A DNA stretch of 64,000 nt from CAWATZ01 sp963784995 (GTDB lineage Bacteria; Planctomycetota; Planctomycetia; Gemmatales; Gemmataceae), in NCBI GenBank assembly GCA_963784995.1, contig CAWATZ010000014.1, forward strand, positions 124,001-188,000, written 5' to 3'. The translations under genes were made by a program, and so were the position numbers. The notes beneath the pieces were generated by a model that did not search any database, was not told the DNA's origin, and was given only the letters and a program-made list of their open reading frames with translations. Position 1 is the stretch's first letter; every line of letters begins with the position of its first letter. Of the stretch, positions 9,660 to 18,158 are shown one piece after another.

Positions 9660-9700
9660 GTTGAGCGCCCTGCCTGGGGTCTGCTTGGAGCCGCAAAACA

Positions 9701-9716
9701 ACCGTTTGCTGACGGT
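9701..9716. repeat. ACCGT/ACGGT palindrome upstream of LRR paralogue A
   Basis: ACCGTTTGCTGACGGT differs by one base from the palindrome at 7194-7209, and lies 42 bases before the LRR start, as in the other copy. It belongs to the duplicated upstream region described there. Confidence 0.5.
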
Positions 9717-9901
9717 GAACGCATGTCAACAGATGCCGGACAGCGACCCCGTTTCGTTCGTGTACTGGCCCACAAGCGGCGCGACTTTGCCGTCAGAACG
9801 TGCCATGAATCCGAGGTCGCTCTTCGGCTACCGGGGCTGCACCACGGCTCTCTCGCACTCCTATTGTGATCGACCCGGGTACGTTGCCGCGAGTGCAACC
9901 T

Positions 9902-10768
9902 TCACAACTTTTTCTCGGCGAGCAGTTGCGTGCGGATGGTATCGAGCTGGTCCTTGATGGGCCAAAGTTCCTCCATCACGCCCAGGCGTGATTCGGGAAG
10001 GTCATCGACCACGACCAGGAAGGTGGCCAGCGGCACCCTGGCGTGTTCGGCCTCGGGCGCCAGCACGTCGCGCGTCCAGCGCTGCACTCGTTTGCGCAGA
10101 AAGAAGTGGCCGGTGAACGCCGCCACGCCGCAGCCCAGGGCTGCGGTGATCGTGCCCCAGAGCCAGCTGCGCACCACCGGCAGCCACAGGAACGCCGACC
10201 AGACGACGGCCCCGCCCAGAAAGGCCGCCCCGCAGCCAGCCTCTCCCGGGAAGCCCGGCGCGACCTGCCGGGCGAACTGCCAGGCCCGGGCCGAAATGCT
10301 GATGCGCTGCACCAGGCTGGCACGCTGGTCCTCGTCCAGACGCTCCCAGCTGAGCAGATGCTTGAGCAGTTCCCCATGCAACGCGCCCGGCCGCATGCCC
10401 TCCAGCTGCTGGTACGCCACCGTGAAGCGGGGATCGCCGCCCAGGGCACTGACCTGCTCCTTCAGCTGGATGCGTTCCACCAGGCCCGGGTTGGTCCGGG
10501 CCAGCAAGGCGTCCACCGCCAGCGTGCCGGCCTCCCGGACTGTCGCCAGGTCCGGATAGCGCCACAGCTCGCAGGGGAACCAGCCGCCACAGGTGGCGCA
10601 GCAGCAGGAGGTTTCCTTGGTCACAAAGGTCAGCCGGACGAAGAAGACGTGGGCCCCCTTGCACACGGAGCGAACCAGACAGGGCGTCGTCCGGTCACAG
10701 TAGGGGCAGTGCTCGGCCACGACGCCCAGGTCCTTGATCTCGCTCGCCGGCCCCCAAACAGTCCACAT
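9902..10768 (-). CDS. Zinc-ribbon membrane protein of unknown function
   Basis: A 288-residue protein that I do not recognise. The N-terminal half has two cysteine pairs, HCPYC (about 20-24) and CCCATCGG (about 55-62), that could bind zinc. The middle is helical and charged. A hydrophobic stretch from about residue 180 to 225 (AAFLGGAVVWSAFLWLPVV, then WGTITAALGCGVAAFTGHFF) suggests two membrane segments. The C-terminal tail is charged and ends in 'LDTIRTQLLAEKKL'. It stands alone between an LRR array and a chemotaxis-like pair, and its role cannot be inferred. Confidence 0.75.
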   Translation of the reverse strand: MWTVWGPASEIKDLGVVAEHCPYCDRTTPCLVRSVCKGAHVFFVRLTFVTKETSCCCATCGGWFPCELWRYPDLATVREAGTLAVDALLARTNPGLVERIQLKEQVSALGGDPRFTVAYQQLEGMRPGALHGELLKHLLSWERLDEDQRASLVQRISISARAWQFARQVAPGFPGEAGCGAAFLGGAVVWSAFLWLPVVRSWLWGTITAALGCGVAAFTGHFFLRKRVQRWTRDVLAPEAEHARVPLATFLVVVDDLPESRLGVMEELWPIKDQLDTIRTQLLAEKKL

Positions 10769-10891
10769 CGTCCCCTTGCCTCCTCCGGGCGGTGGTCAGT
10801 CGCTCGTCTCGGTATCGGACCTTGACCCAGAAAACACTGCCTGCTACCTCTGGATACGTCCCCGGCATCCTATTACTTCGGCGCGAAAGAT

Positions 10892-10948
10892 CGTAGGCCG
10901 GATTGTCAATCCGGCCCAGTGTTGGCCGGATTGACAATCCGGCCTACG
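10892..10948. repeat. Perfect 25-bp inverted repeat
   Basis: Arms 10892-10916 and 10924-10948 are exact reverse complements with a 7-base loop (CAGTGTT). Each arm is itself partly palindromic around GGATTGTCAATCC. The element lies downstream of the minus-strand MCP gene and upstream of the zinc-ribbon gene. There is no T tail, so a dispersed palindromic repeat is more likely than a simple terminator. Confidence 0.85.
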
Positions 10949-11012
10949 TGATAGTCTTCCTTGCCGACGTAATAACCTGCGAAAACAAAAACGTCAGGAT
11001 CGGAACCCTGAC

Positions 11013-13262
11013 CTACGACAGCTGGAACTGCCCCACCAGCCGCTGCAGTTCCGCCGCGATCTTGGTCATCTCCTGGGCCGAGGCGTTGACCCGCTTACTG
11101 CTCTCGGCATTGTCCGTTGTGGCCCGATCCAGCCCCTGGATGCTCGACGCGATGGCCTTGCCCGCCTTGGCGGCCTCGCCGGCGTTGCGCGACATGTCGT
11201 TGGCGCCGCTGGCCGCGTCGCCGGCGTTGCGCGACATGTCGGTCGCTCCCTTGGAGACCTCGGCGATGGAGCGGGCGATGTCGCCGACGCCCTTGCTGGC
11301 CTCGCTGACGTTGCGGGCGATGGTGCTGGCGCTGTGCGTCTGCTGTTCCACCGACTCGGCGATCCGGCCCGAGGCGCCGTTGATCTCGCCAATGATCTTC
11401 GACACCTCCTGGATTACCGAGACGGCCTCGCGGGTGCTGCCCTGCATCGTCTCGATCTTGCGGGCAATGTCCTCGGCGGCCCGGCCGCTCTGGTTGGCCA
11501 GCTCCTTGATCTCGCTGGCCACCACGGCAAAACCCTTGCCCGCCTCGCCGGCGCTGGTCGCCTCGATGGTCGCGTTCAGAGCCAGCAGGTTGGTTTGCAG
11601 GGCGATCATCTTGATCATCTCCGTCACCTTGTTGATCTCGCTGGCACTGCTGTCCAGGGCGTGCATGGTCTCCGTACTGCTCCTGGCCATCTCCATCGCC
11701 TGGCTGGCGATCTCGCTGCCGTTGCGCACGTCGCGGCGGACCTCACCGAAGCGGTGGGTCATCTCCTGGATCGACTCGGCGACGTTGTGGACGTTCTGCG
11801 AGGTCTGCTCGGCGGCGGAGCTGATGGTGCTGATGTTGACGCTCAGCTCCTCGCCGGCCGCGGAGATGGTGGTCACGTTCATGCTCATCTCCTCGGCCGC
11901 GGCCGCCATGGTGTTGATGTTCATGGCCATTTCCTCGCTGGCGCTGGCCACGGTACTCGCCTGCATGGAGATTTCCTCGCTCATGGTCTGCAATTGCCTG
12001 GACACGCTGGACAGCCCGGTGGCGGACTCGGCGACGTTGCCCGAGACGTGGCGGATGTCGGTGACAATGCGGGCCAGGGTGCAGGTGACGCTGTCCACCG
12101 CCGAGCACAGCTGGCCGATCTCATCTTTCTGATCCACGTGCAGCCGCTGCGTCAGGTCGCCGCGGGCCATGGCCTGAGCCAGCTCGGCGGCGTTCCTCAG
12201 CGGCCGGGTGATGGCCCGGGTCAGCAGCAGCGACAGACCCAGGCTGAACAGCGTGCCGAAGACCGTGGCGGTGATCATCAGGTACAGGGCCCTCTCATAG
12301 GTCCGCTCGCTCTCGTTCCTTTCATCGGTGATCCGTTTCCGGTAGAGAGCGGTCAGCTCGTTGAGGGGCCCCTCGGAGCTGGTGACGATCCCGGCGACAT
12401 CGTTGTGGAGCTGTTGCCCGGCAGCGCTTTGCTGCGACAGTTTGACGGCCTGGCGCGCCGCTCCGCGCAAGTCGTCCAGCGCCGACCGGACCTGGTCGAA
12501 GGCGGCCCGGTCGCTCGCGTCCACCCCGATCTCGCTGTCGCGAACCAGACTGTCCACTTCATTCTCCTTGCTGCGCAACTGCCCCTCGACACTGTTCTTC
12601 TTGTCGAGTGGAGCATCGTGGTAGTTGTCCAGCAGCCGATACAGCTCCTGGGCCGCGTTTTCCGCCTGGCGGAGTTTCTTGCTGCGGTTGTACAGGGCCA
12701 GCATCCGCGAGGGGTTCTTGCCCATCTCGGCCTGGAGGAACTCCTGATCGACCTGGTCCAGCAGACGCAGCAGGCTGCGATGGAACGCGTTCAGCTTCTC
12801 AAGCAACAGGCCCTTGAGCAGTTCGTCGGCCCTGAAGTGGCTGTGCTGGCTGGCCTGGTCCAGGACCTCCTCGGATTTCTTCTTGAAGTCCTCCCAGGGC
12901 AAGGCCAGCAGCTTCAGCTGGTCGCGTTCCTTCTCCGTGCCGCTCTCCTGGATCAGGACCTGCAGCGTCTCCATCTGCTCCGTCATCTGCTCGAGCCATT
13001 TCTGGATCTGTTTGCTGAACGCGTCCAGCTTCTTGTCCGTACTGGTCAGCAGGGCCTCTCTCTCCAGGCGGAGGGTGTCCAGCAGCAGGGCCCGGATGCG
13101 CAGCGACGCTCCGCCCTTGGGAATGGAGACGTTGTAGGTCTGCTGCATCTTCTCGTGCAGCAGGTGCATTTGCCAGAAGTTGGTCCAGACCAGGGCCAGC
13201 ATGATCACTATCTGTACAGCGATCACTGTGCCGATCTTGCCGCCAAGACGAAGGTTGCGCAC
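11013..13262 (-). CDS. Methyl-accepting chemotaxis-type signalling protein
   Basis: A 749-residue protein. It starts at a GTG (13260-13262) preceded by GAGGAG with 7-base spacing; upstream codons are not protein-like. A first membrane segment lies at about 8-26 (GTVIAVQIVIMLALVW), followed by a long helical sensor region to about residue 325 and a second membrane segment. A HAMP domain follows (ITRPLRNAAELAQAMARGDL), then a methyl-accepting domain with the conserved hairpin tip 'LQTNLLALNATIEATSAGEA'. The tail beyond the tip contains repeated 'DMSRNAG' units. It is preceded by a CheW gene 11 bases away, so the two probably form one signalling unit. CheA, CheY and CheR are not in the window. 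Confidence 0.93.
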   Translation of the reverse strand: MRNLRLGGKIGTVIAVQIVIMLALVWTNFWQMHLLHEKMQQTYNVSIPKGGASLRIRALLLDTLRLEREALLTSTDKKLDAFSKQIQKWLEQMTEQMETLQVLIQESGTEKERDQLKLLALPWEDFKKKSEEVLDQASQHSHFRADELLKGLLLEKLNAFHRSLLRLLDQVDQEFLQAEMGKNPSRMLALYNRSKKLRQAENAAQELYRLLDNYHDAPLDKKNSVEGQLRSKENEVDSLVRDSEIGVDASDRAAFDQVRSALDDLRGAARQAVKLSQQSAAGQQLHNDVAGIVTSSEGPLNELTALYRKRITDERNESERTYERALYLMITATVFGTLFSLGLSLLLTRAITRPLRNAAELAQAMARGDLTQRLHVDQKDEIGQLCSAVDSVTCTLARIVTDIRHVSGNVAESATGLSSVSRQLQTMSEEISMQASTVASASEEMAMNINTMAAAAEEMSMNVTTISAAGEELSVNISTISSAAEQTSQNVHNVAESIQEMTHRFGEVRRDVRNGSEIASQAMEMARSSTETMHALDSSASEINKVTEMIKMIALQTNLLALNATIEATSAGEAGKGFAVVASEIKELANQSGRAAEDIARKIETMQGSTREAVSVIQEVSKIIGEINGASGRIAESVEQQTHSASTIARNVSEASKGVGDIARSIAEVSKGATDMSRNAGDAASGANDMSRNAGEAAKAGKAIASSIQGLDRATTDNAESSKRVNASAQEMTKIAAELQRLVGQFQLS

Positions 13263-13273
13263 CGGAGGTCTCC

Positions 13274-13771
13274 TCAAGCGTCCATCGCGTCCTCGATCAC
13301 GCGCCGGAATTGTGCCGCCTGGAGAATGAGTAGCAATTCCTTGTCCAACTGGGCAACCCCTGCCAGCAATTCGCCGGCCGCAGGTGATAAGCCGTCGCTG
13401 GTTTTGCCGGCCCACGGCTCGATCCGGGACGGATCAACCGCGACGATGTCGCCGATGCGATCAACCAGTCCGGCGAGGCTATCGCCGACGCTCGGTTTGA
13501 AGATCAGCAGCCGGCTGTCCTGTCCCGGCCTCCCGGCCGGCAGACCGAGCAGCTGGCGGAGGTCCAGCACCAGGTAAATCTGGCCTCGGAGGTTGACGTA
13601 GCCCAGCACCTGCGGCGGGGCGTGATGGACAGGCGTCAGAGTGGTCTCGGGGTTGACCTCCTTGACGTCGGCGACGTCCACGCCAAAGAGCTGCTCCCCC
13701 AGGCGGAAGGTGCAGAACAGCCGGGGCGGCTGCTCCGCGACGGTCGGGCCGGTGAGCAAGGCAATGGGCAT
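13274..13771 (-). CDS. CheW-like adaptor protein
   Basis: A 165-residue CheW-domain protein: 'LFCTFRLGEQLFGVDVADV', then 'VLGYVNLRGQIYLVLDLRQLL' (cited in part: NLRGQIYLVLDLRQLL), the diagnostic CheW segment, and 'SLAGLVDRIGDIVAVD'. CheW couples receptors to the kinase CheA in the cytoplasm. Its stop lies 11 bases before the MCP start, which supports co-expression. The short C-terminal helix 'LLLILQAAQFRRVIEDAMDA' is typical of stand-alone CheW. Confidence 0.92.
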   Translation of the reverse strand: MPIALLTGPTVAEQPPRLFCTFRLGEQLFGVDVADVKEVNPETTLTPVHHAPPQVLGYVNLRGQIYLVLDLRQLLGLPAGRPGQDSRLLIFKPSVGDSLAGLVDRIGDIVAVDPSRIEPWAGKTSDGLSPAAGELLAGVAQLDKELLLILQAAQFRRVIEDAMDA

Positions 13772-13787
13772 GGGGACTCCTGACGAG

Positions 13788-13941
13788 AAGATAACAAGGT
13801 GACAGGGTGACAGGGCCAGGGGATCGGAACACTAATCCACGCTAATCTGCGCTAATCGAAGCAAGGAAACCCGCATTCCGATTAGTGGAGATTAGCGTGG
13901 ATTAGTGTTCCGATTTCCTGGCCCTGTCACCTTGTCATCTT
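13788..13941. repeat. 154-bp imperfect inverted repeat with 10-bp CTAATC units
   Basis: The left arm (13788 to about 13858) and the right arm (about 13880-13941) are reverse complements over most of their length. The left arm has three tandem units, CTAATCCACG, CTAATCTGCG and CTAATCG. The whole element fills the space between the M24-like gene stop (13943) and the CheW start (13771). It would form a long hairpin in the transcript and is much larger than a normal terminator. Confidence 0.85.
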
Positions 13942-13942
13942 C

Positions 13943-15100
13943 TCAGCGCAACAGGATGTCGGGCCGGATGAACTCTGCTCCCTGGATGCGCACTTTCTTG
14001 ACTGGCCAGGCCTCGACCGGGGTGAGCAGGCGGGGGCCCTGATCGGTGATCAGGAACGTGTCGCAGCTGCTGGCGGCGCCGGCGGTGACCTGCCAGGTGA
14101 CCGCCCAGTTAGCGTGAAACAGTTCCTCGGTCAGCGGCGACAGCGGCAGTTCCGCGAAGGCACGTGCCGTCACCCAGCCCTGCGGGGCCAGCCGCCATTC
14201 GTGTTCGTAACCGGCCAGCTGATAGATCCGCTGGCCGGCCGTCAGGATCTGGCGCGGCACCGCCTCGGGCCAGGACGAGGCCAGGTAGCTGGCGCTGACC
14301 CGGCAGACGGCGTTCTGCTCCTTCTTCAGTTCCTCGCTGGGCGGGCCAAAGCTGACCGCCCGGCTACTCGTAGCCACCAGTCCGTACTTGCGGGCCGTGG
14401 CCGTCAGCAGGGCGTAGCGGGTGATGGGCACCGAGGTAAAGCCCGGGTTGCGGTACAGGCGCAAGCGCCCGTCCGCGGCCACGCCCACGTGCAGGGGCTG
14501 AACGCCGCGGTGCAGCAGGCGATGCGACACCTGTCCGGCCGCCTCCCGTTCGGTTTCGTTGACGGCCAGGGTCCGGCAGGTGGCTTCCAGGGCGTGGGCC
14601 AGCAACTGCCCCAGGGCCTGCATGCACACCTGCTCGTAAGCCGTCAGCGACCGCCGCAGCTGCCGGAGCTTGTCGGCCACGGGCACGGTGTCCGGCAATG
14701 AGCGATCGCAGGCCACCTTGCGATTCGAGCACAGGTCGGCAACAAGCTGATCCCGCCCCCAGTGCCAGGGCCATTCCTTGAGCAGGAATCCCAGGCCGTC
14801 CAGCTCCTCGTCGAAAAAGCGCTGCGAATCGACGTTGCTAGCCAGCAGCCAGCGCTGTTCGCCGTTGCAGTAGACGGCGGGACTGTTCTCCGGATCGGGC
14901 CGGCCCCGGTCCAGACCGCCGCTGCTCAGCCAGGCAATGTTTTCCGGCTCCAGCAGCAACACCCCTTCGCAGCCGGCCTCCTTGAGCAGGTTGGCCACCA
15001 GGGCCATTTTGCCCTCGATGTCCTGCCGACGATCGGTGTCGGGCTGGGAGCGGTTCTCATCGATCCCGTTCACGGATTGCCAGAGCGTTTCCACGGTCAC
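13943..15100 (-). CDS. M24-family (Xaa-Pro aminopeptidase-like) protein, probably inactive
   Basis: A 385-residue protein with a creatinase N-domain-like start, 'DIEGKMALVANLLKEAGCEG' at about 27-46, then NIAWLSSGG. The C-terminal half has the M24 layout, but the metal ligands cannot be found. Where M24 enzymes have two aspartates, the sequence reads ALLTATARKYGLVATSSRAV, and the later His and Glu ligands are also not apparent. It is therefore probably a pseudoenzyme or a binding protein. The start is a GTG without a strong ribosome site; a later ATG at residue 32 would remove part of the N-domain. It is upstream of CheW, across the long hairpin. Confidence 0.7.
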   Translation of the reverse strand: MTVETLWQSVNGIDENRSQPDTDRRQDIEGKMALVANLLKEAGCEGVLLLEPENIAWLSSGGLDRGRPDPENSPAVYCNGEQRWLLASNVDSQRFFDEELDGLGFLLKEWPWHWGRDQLVADLCSNRKVACDRSLPDTVPVADKLRQLRRSLTAYEQVCMQALGQLLAHALEATCRTLAVNETEREAAGQVSHRLLHRGVQPLHVGVAADGRLRLYRNPGFTSVPITRYALLTATARKYGLVATSSRAVSFGPPSEELKKEQNAVCRVSASYLASSWPEAVPRQILTAGQRIYQLAGYEHEWRLAPQGWVTARAFAELPLSPLTEELFHANWAVTWQVTAGAASSCDTFLITDQGPRLLTPVEAWPVKKVRIQGAEFIRPDILLR

Positions 15101-15457
15101 GCCAGAAATCCTATGCTAAACGCCTCGCGGCTTCGTTGGTCGGAGGACTCCAGGAGAACGTTCGCGTTCCGGATGGCAAGCCGATCGGACCGCCCTGCGG
15201 CATCGCTGACTGAGCATTCCCCCACGAGTCGGACAAGGGAATCGTCATTGATTCCGCATAACGATCCACCCAGATTACGAAGATTACCATGAGACCTTGC
15301 CGGCTGAAAAGATTTTTCCGTCCGGAATGGCAACTTTTCGTCAAGACTTCGCATGGCGTGCCAGCTTTGCGGGTTGGATCTCCTTGCTTCAACGAGCCGC
15401 CGGGTTTATCCCTGCGGAAGAAGACCGCCGGGATAAACCCGGCGGCTCGTCAGGCCC
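15101..15457. other. Intergenic region with no recognised gene
   Basis: This 357-base gap between two minus-strand genes holds only short open frames without family likeness. Its one clear structure is the 20-bp inverted repeat at 15393-15449 close to the ribBA stop. The part near 15101-15250 is the leader of the M24-like gene; no riboswitch fold was recognised. Confidence 0.5.
15393..15449. repeat. Perfect 20-bp inverted repeat after ribBA
   Basis: CGAGCCGCCGGGTTTATCCC (15393-15412) and its exact reverse complement (15430-15449) flank a 17-base loop. The element begins 9 bases beyond the ribBA stop codon. It lacks a T run in the direction of transcription. It could slow 3' decay or help factor-dependent termination. 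Confidence 0.75.
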
Positions 15458-16747
15458 TCACGTCGGCTGCTCGGCTTGCAGTTCCTGTTCCCGCTCGGCA
15501 ATCGGATCGAGCAGATGGCCGAGCTTGTCCTTCTTGGTCTGAAGGTAGCGGCGATTGTTCTGATTGGGTGGGATCTGGATGGGCACCTGCTCGACAATGC
15601 GCAGGCCGTACCCCTCCAACCCGACCACCTTCTTGGGATTGTTGGTCAGCAAGCGGATCTGGCGCACTCCCAGGTCGAGCAGGATCTGGGCGCCGATGCC
15701 ATAGTGGCGCAGGTCGGGGGCGAAGCCCAGCCGCTGGTTGGCCTCGACGGTGTCCAACCCTTCCCCCTGCTGCAGCTTGTAGGCCTGGAGCTTGGCCAGC
15801 AGACCGATGCCGCGTCCCTCCTGGCGCATGTACAGGATCACGCCCTTGCCGGCTTGCTGCACCAGCTGCATCGCCTTGTGCAGCTGAGGCCCGCAATCAC
15901 ACAGCTGGCTGGCCAGGATGTCGCCGGTCAGACACTGACTGTGGATGCGCACCATGATCGGCTCTTCATGCACCGCGATCTGCCCACCCTCCTCGACGCC
16001 GACGCCGCCCAGGCACAGGGCCAGGTGCGGCTCCGGATCGACCACCGAGGTGTAAGCGAACAGGTCGAAGGTGCCGAAACGGGTCGGCAGCTGGACCGCC
16101 AGCTCGCGATGGATCAGCCGTTCCCGCTGCCGGCGATACTTGATCAGGTCCTCGATGGTACACATCTTCAGCTGGTGCTGACCGCAGAAACGGACCAGGT
16201 CCGGCAGGCGCGACATGCTGCCGTCGGCGTTGCAGATCTCGCAAATGACCGCGGCCCCTTTCATCCCGGCCAGCCGGGCCAGGTCCACGCTGCCCTCGGT
16301 ATGGCCGGCCCGGACCAGCACGCCGCCTTCGCGGGCCCTCAAGCCGGGGACGTGGCCCTTGCCGCGGACCAGGTCGTTGGGAGTGGTGCGGTCGTCGATG
16401 GCGGTCCGCACCGTGTGGGCGCGATCGAAGGCCGAGGTGCCCGTGGTGATGCCCTCGCGGGCGTCGATGGCCGGCGTGAACGGCGTCGCTTGCGGATTGA
16501 CGTTGTTGCCCGGCACCGGCTCCAGATGCAGCCGATCGCAGATGTCCGGCGACATGGCCAGGCAAACCAGGCCGCAGGCGTTGCGCATCATGAAGTTGAT
16601 CGCCTCGGGCGTGACCTTCTCCGCGGGGATCACCAGGTCGCCCTCGTTCTCCCGGTTGGGGTCGTCCACCAGCACGATCATGCGCCCGTGCCGCAGATCC
16701 TGCAATGCTTCCGGGATGGTGCAAAACGGTTCTGCCGCTGCGCTCAT
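15458..16747 (-). CDS. ribBA: Bifunctional DHBP synthase / GTP cyclohydrolase II
   Basis: A 429-residue riboflavin biosynthesis enzyme. The N-terminal half is 3,4-dihydroxy-2-butanone 4-phosphate synthase, with DDPNRENEGDLVIPAE at about 28-43 and 'STAFDR'-type region 'GTSAFDRAHTV'. The C-terminal half is GTP cyclohydrolase II, with the zinc cysteines in SQCLTGDILASQLCDCG (about 278-294) and RQEGRGIGLLAKLQAYKLQ. It makes the two starting compounds of riboflavin from ribulose 5-phosphate and GTP in the cytoplasm. It stands alone here, without other rib genes. The start at 16747 gives the usual N-terminal length. No FMN riboswitch was recognised upstream. Confidence 0.96.
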   Translation of the reverse strand: MSAAAEPFCTIPEALQDLRHGRMIVLVDDPNRENEGDLVIPAEKVTPEAINFMMRNACGLVCLAMSPDICDRLHLEPVPGNNVNPQATPFTPAIDAREGITTGTSAFDRAHTVRTAIDDRTTPNDLVRGKGHVPGLRAREGGVLVRAGHTEGSVDLARLAGMKGAAVICEICNADGSMSRLPDLVRFCGQHQLKMCTIEDLIKYRRQRERLIHRELAVQLPTRFGTFDLFAYTSVVDPEPHLALCLGGVGVEEGGQIAVHEEPIMVRIHSQCLTGDILASQLCDCGPQLHKAMQLVQQAGKGVILYMRQEGRGIGLLAKLQAYKLQQGEGLDTVEANQRLGFAPDLRHYGIGAQILLDLGVRQIRLLTNNPKKVVGLEGYGLRIVEQVPIQIPPNQNNRRYLQTKKDKLGHLLDPIAEREQELQAEQPT

Positions 16748-16854
16748 GGTCTTCTCCGCTTGCGGGCGTTGGCAGTTCTTGCCTGGTTCGTTCCTGTATT
16801 ATATCAGTATGGTTTCCATGAATCTCTCCCGCACCGGGGATAACGTGCAGTGAG

Positions 16855-18114
16855 GTGGAAGTGGCGGAAGCAGCGCAAGCAGTGAAGCCGCAAGGCGTTG
16901 AGTCAGGCAAGCGTGTCGGGTTGTGGTTGATCGGCGCCTTTGGCGGAGTGGGCACGACTGCGGTGCTGGGCCTGTCGGCCTGGAAGCGCGGCCTGATCGA
17001 TACCACCTCCCTGGTGACCGCCCTGCCCCTGTTCGAGCCGTTGCGGCTGGACGCCCCGGCCTCCTTCGTGGTCGGCGGCCATGAGGTCCGCAAGGGCGGT
17101 TTTCGCCAGACGGTGCGTGAACTGCAGCAGCGCTCCAACATCTTCGAGCCGGCCCTGGCCCAGGCTTGCGAGTCCGACCTGGAGCAGTGGGAGGCCAACG
17201 TCCGGCCTGGCACCGTGCGGCACAGCGGTCCGACCATCAGTGGCCTGGCCGACCTGCCCGAGGCCCAGAAAGACCTGTCACCCCGGCAGCTCATCGAACG
17301 CATCCAGGCGGACCTGCGCTCCTTCAAGCAAAGCCAGCAGCTCGACCAGGTGGTGGTGGTCAACGTCTCCTCGACCGAGCCCCCTTTCGAGACCGGCCCC
17401 GTCCACGACAAACTCGACACGCTGACCGCCGCCCTGGATCGCCAGCCGGAGGTCTTGCCCTCGTCCTCGCTCTATGCCTGGGCTGCGCTGGACCTGGGAA
17501 TGCCTTACGTTAACTTCACTCCCTCGCTGGGCGCGTCGATACCGGCCCTGCTGGAACTGGCCCAGAAGCGCAAGACGGTCACCGGAGGCAAGGACGGCAA
17601 GACCGGCGAGACGCTGATGAAGTCGGTGCTGGCGCCGATGTTCGCCCTGCGCAACTGGCAGATCCTGAGCTGGGTCGGGCACAACATCTTCGGCAATCGA
17701 GACGGGCTGGTGCTGAACGATCCCAGCAACAAAGCCTCGAAGGTCAAGACCAAGGACCAGGTGATCTCGGGGATTGTCGGCTACAAGCCGCAGACGCTGG
17801 TGACGATCGAGTACATCGAGTCGCTGGACGACTGGAAGACGGCCTGGAACCACATTCACTTCAAGGGCTTCTTGAACACCAAGATGGTGCTGCAATTCCT
17901 CTGGCAGGGCTGCGACTCGATCCTGGCCGGCCCGCTGGTGCTGGACCTGGCCCGACTGGCCTTGTTCGCCCAGCGCCGCGGCGAGGTTGGCGAACTGCGG
18001 CACCTGGCGTGCTTCTTCAAGAACCCGATGGGCGTGGCGGACCATGACTTCTTCCACCAGTGGGGGATGCTGGAGGAATACGTCAAGGGGTGTGCAGGCG
18101 GTGGCACGCTCTGA
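16855..18114 (+). CDS. Inositol-3-phosphate synthase
   Basis: A 419-residue myo-inositol-1-phosphate synthase. The NAD-binding glycine loop is 'LIGAFGGVGTTAVLGL' (about 25-40). Family blocks follow: 'NVSSTEPPF', 'YVNFTPSLGASIPAL', 'LSWVGHNIFGNRDGLVLND' and the C-terminal 'FKNPMG' region. It converts glucose 6-phosphate to inositol 3-phosphate for inositol lipids or osmolytes. The start is uncertain: no ATG is in frame, and the GTG at 16855 and another at 16861 are both possible, without a clear ribosome site. It is divergent from ribBA, with 107 bases between the starts. Confidence 0.93.
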   Translation: MEVAEAAQAVKPQGVESGKRVGLWLIGAFGGVGTTAVLGLSAWKRGLIDTTSLVTALPLFEPLRLDAPASFVVGGHEVRKGGFRQTVRELQQRSNIFEPALAQACESDLEQWEANVRPGTVRHSGPTISGLADLPEAQKDLSPRQLIERIQADLRSFKQSQQLDQVVVVNVSSTEPPFETGPVHDKLDTLTAALDRQPEVLPSSSLYAWAALDLGMPYVNFTPSLGASIPALLELAQKRKTVTGGKDGKTGETLMKSVLAPMFALRNWQILSWVGHNIFGNRDGLVLNDPSNKASKVKTKDQVISGIVGYKPQTLVTIEYIESLDDWKTAWNHIHFKGFLNTKMVLQFLWQGCDSILAGPLVLDLARLALFAQRRGEVGELRHLACFFKNPMGVADHDFFHQWGMLEEYVKGCAGGGTL

Positions 18115-18158
18115 GTCCGATGCTGACCGAAAGGGCCTGGTGCGAACAAGGAGCGAAA

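Noticed and set aside
11334..13577. A 747-codon plus-strand frame
   Set aside because: It is antisense to the MCP gene, whose HAMP and methyl-accepting domains are clear.
15393..15449. Simple rho-independent terminator
   Set aside because: There is no T run after the stem on the ribBA strand, so it was listed as a repeat. The same applies to most other hairpins here.
16748..16854. FMN riboswitch before ribBA
   Set aside because: Only 107 bases separate ribBA from the divergent gene, and no RFN-type conserved blocks were seen.
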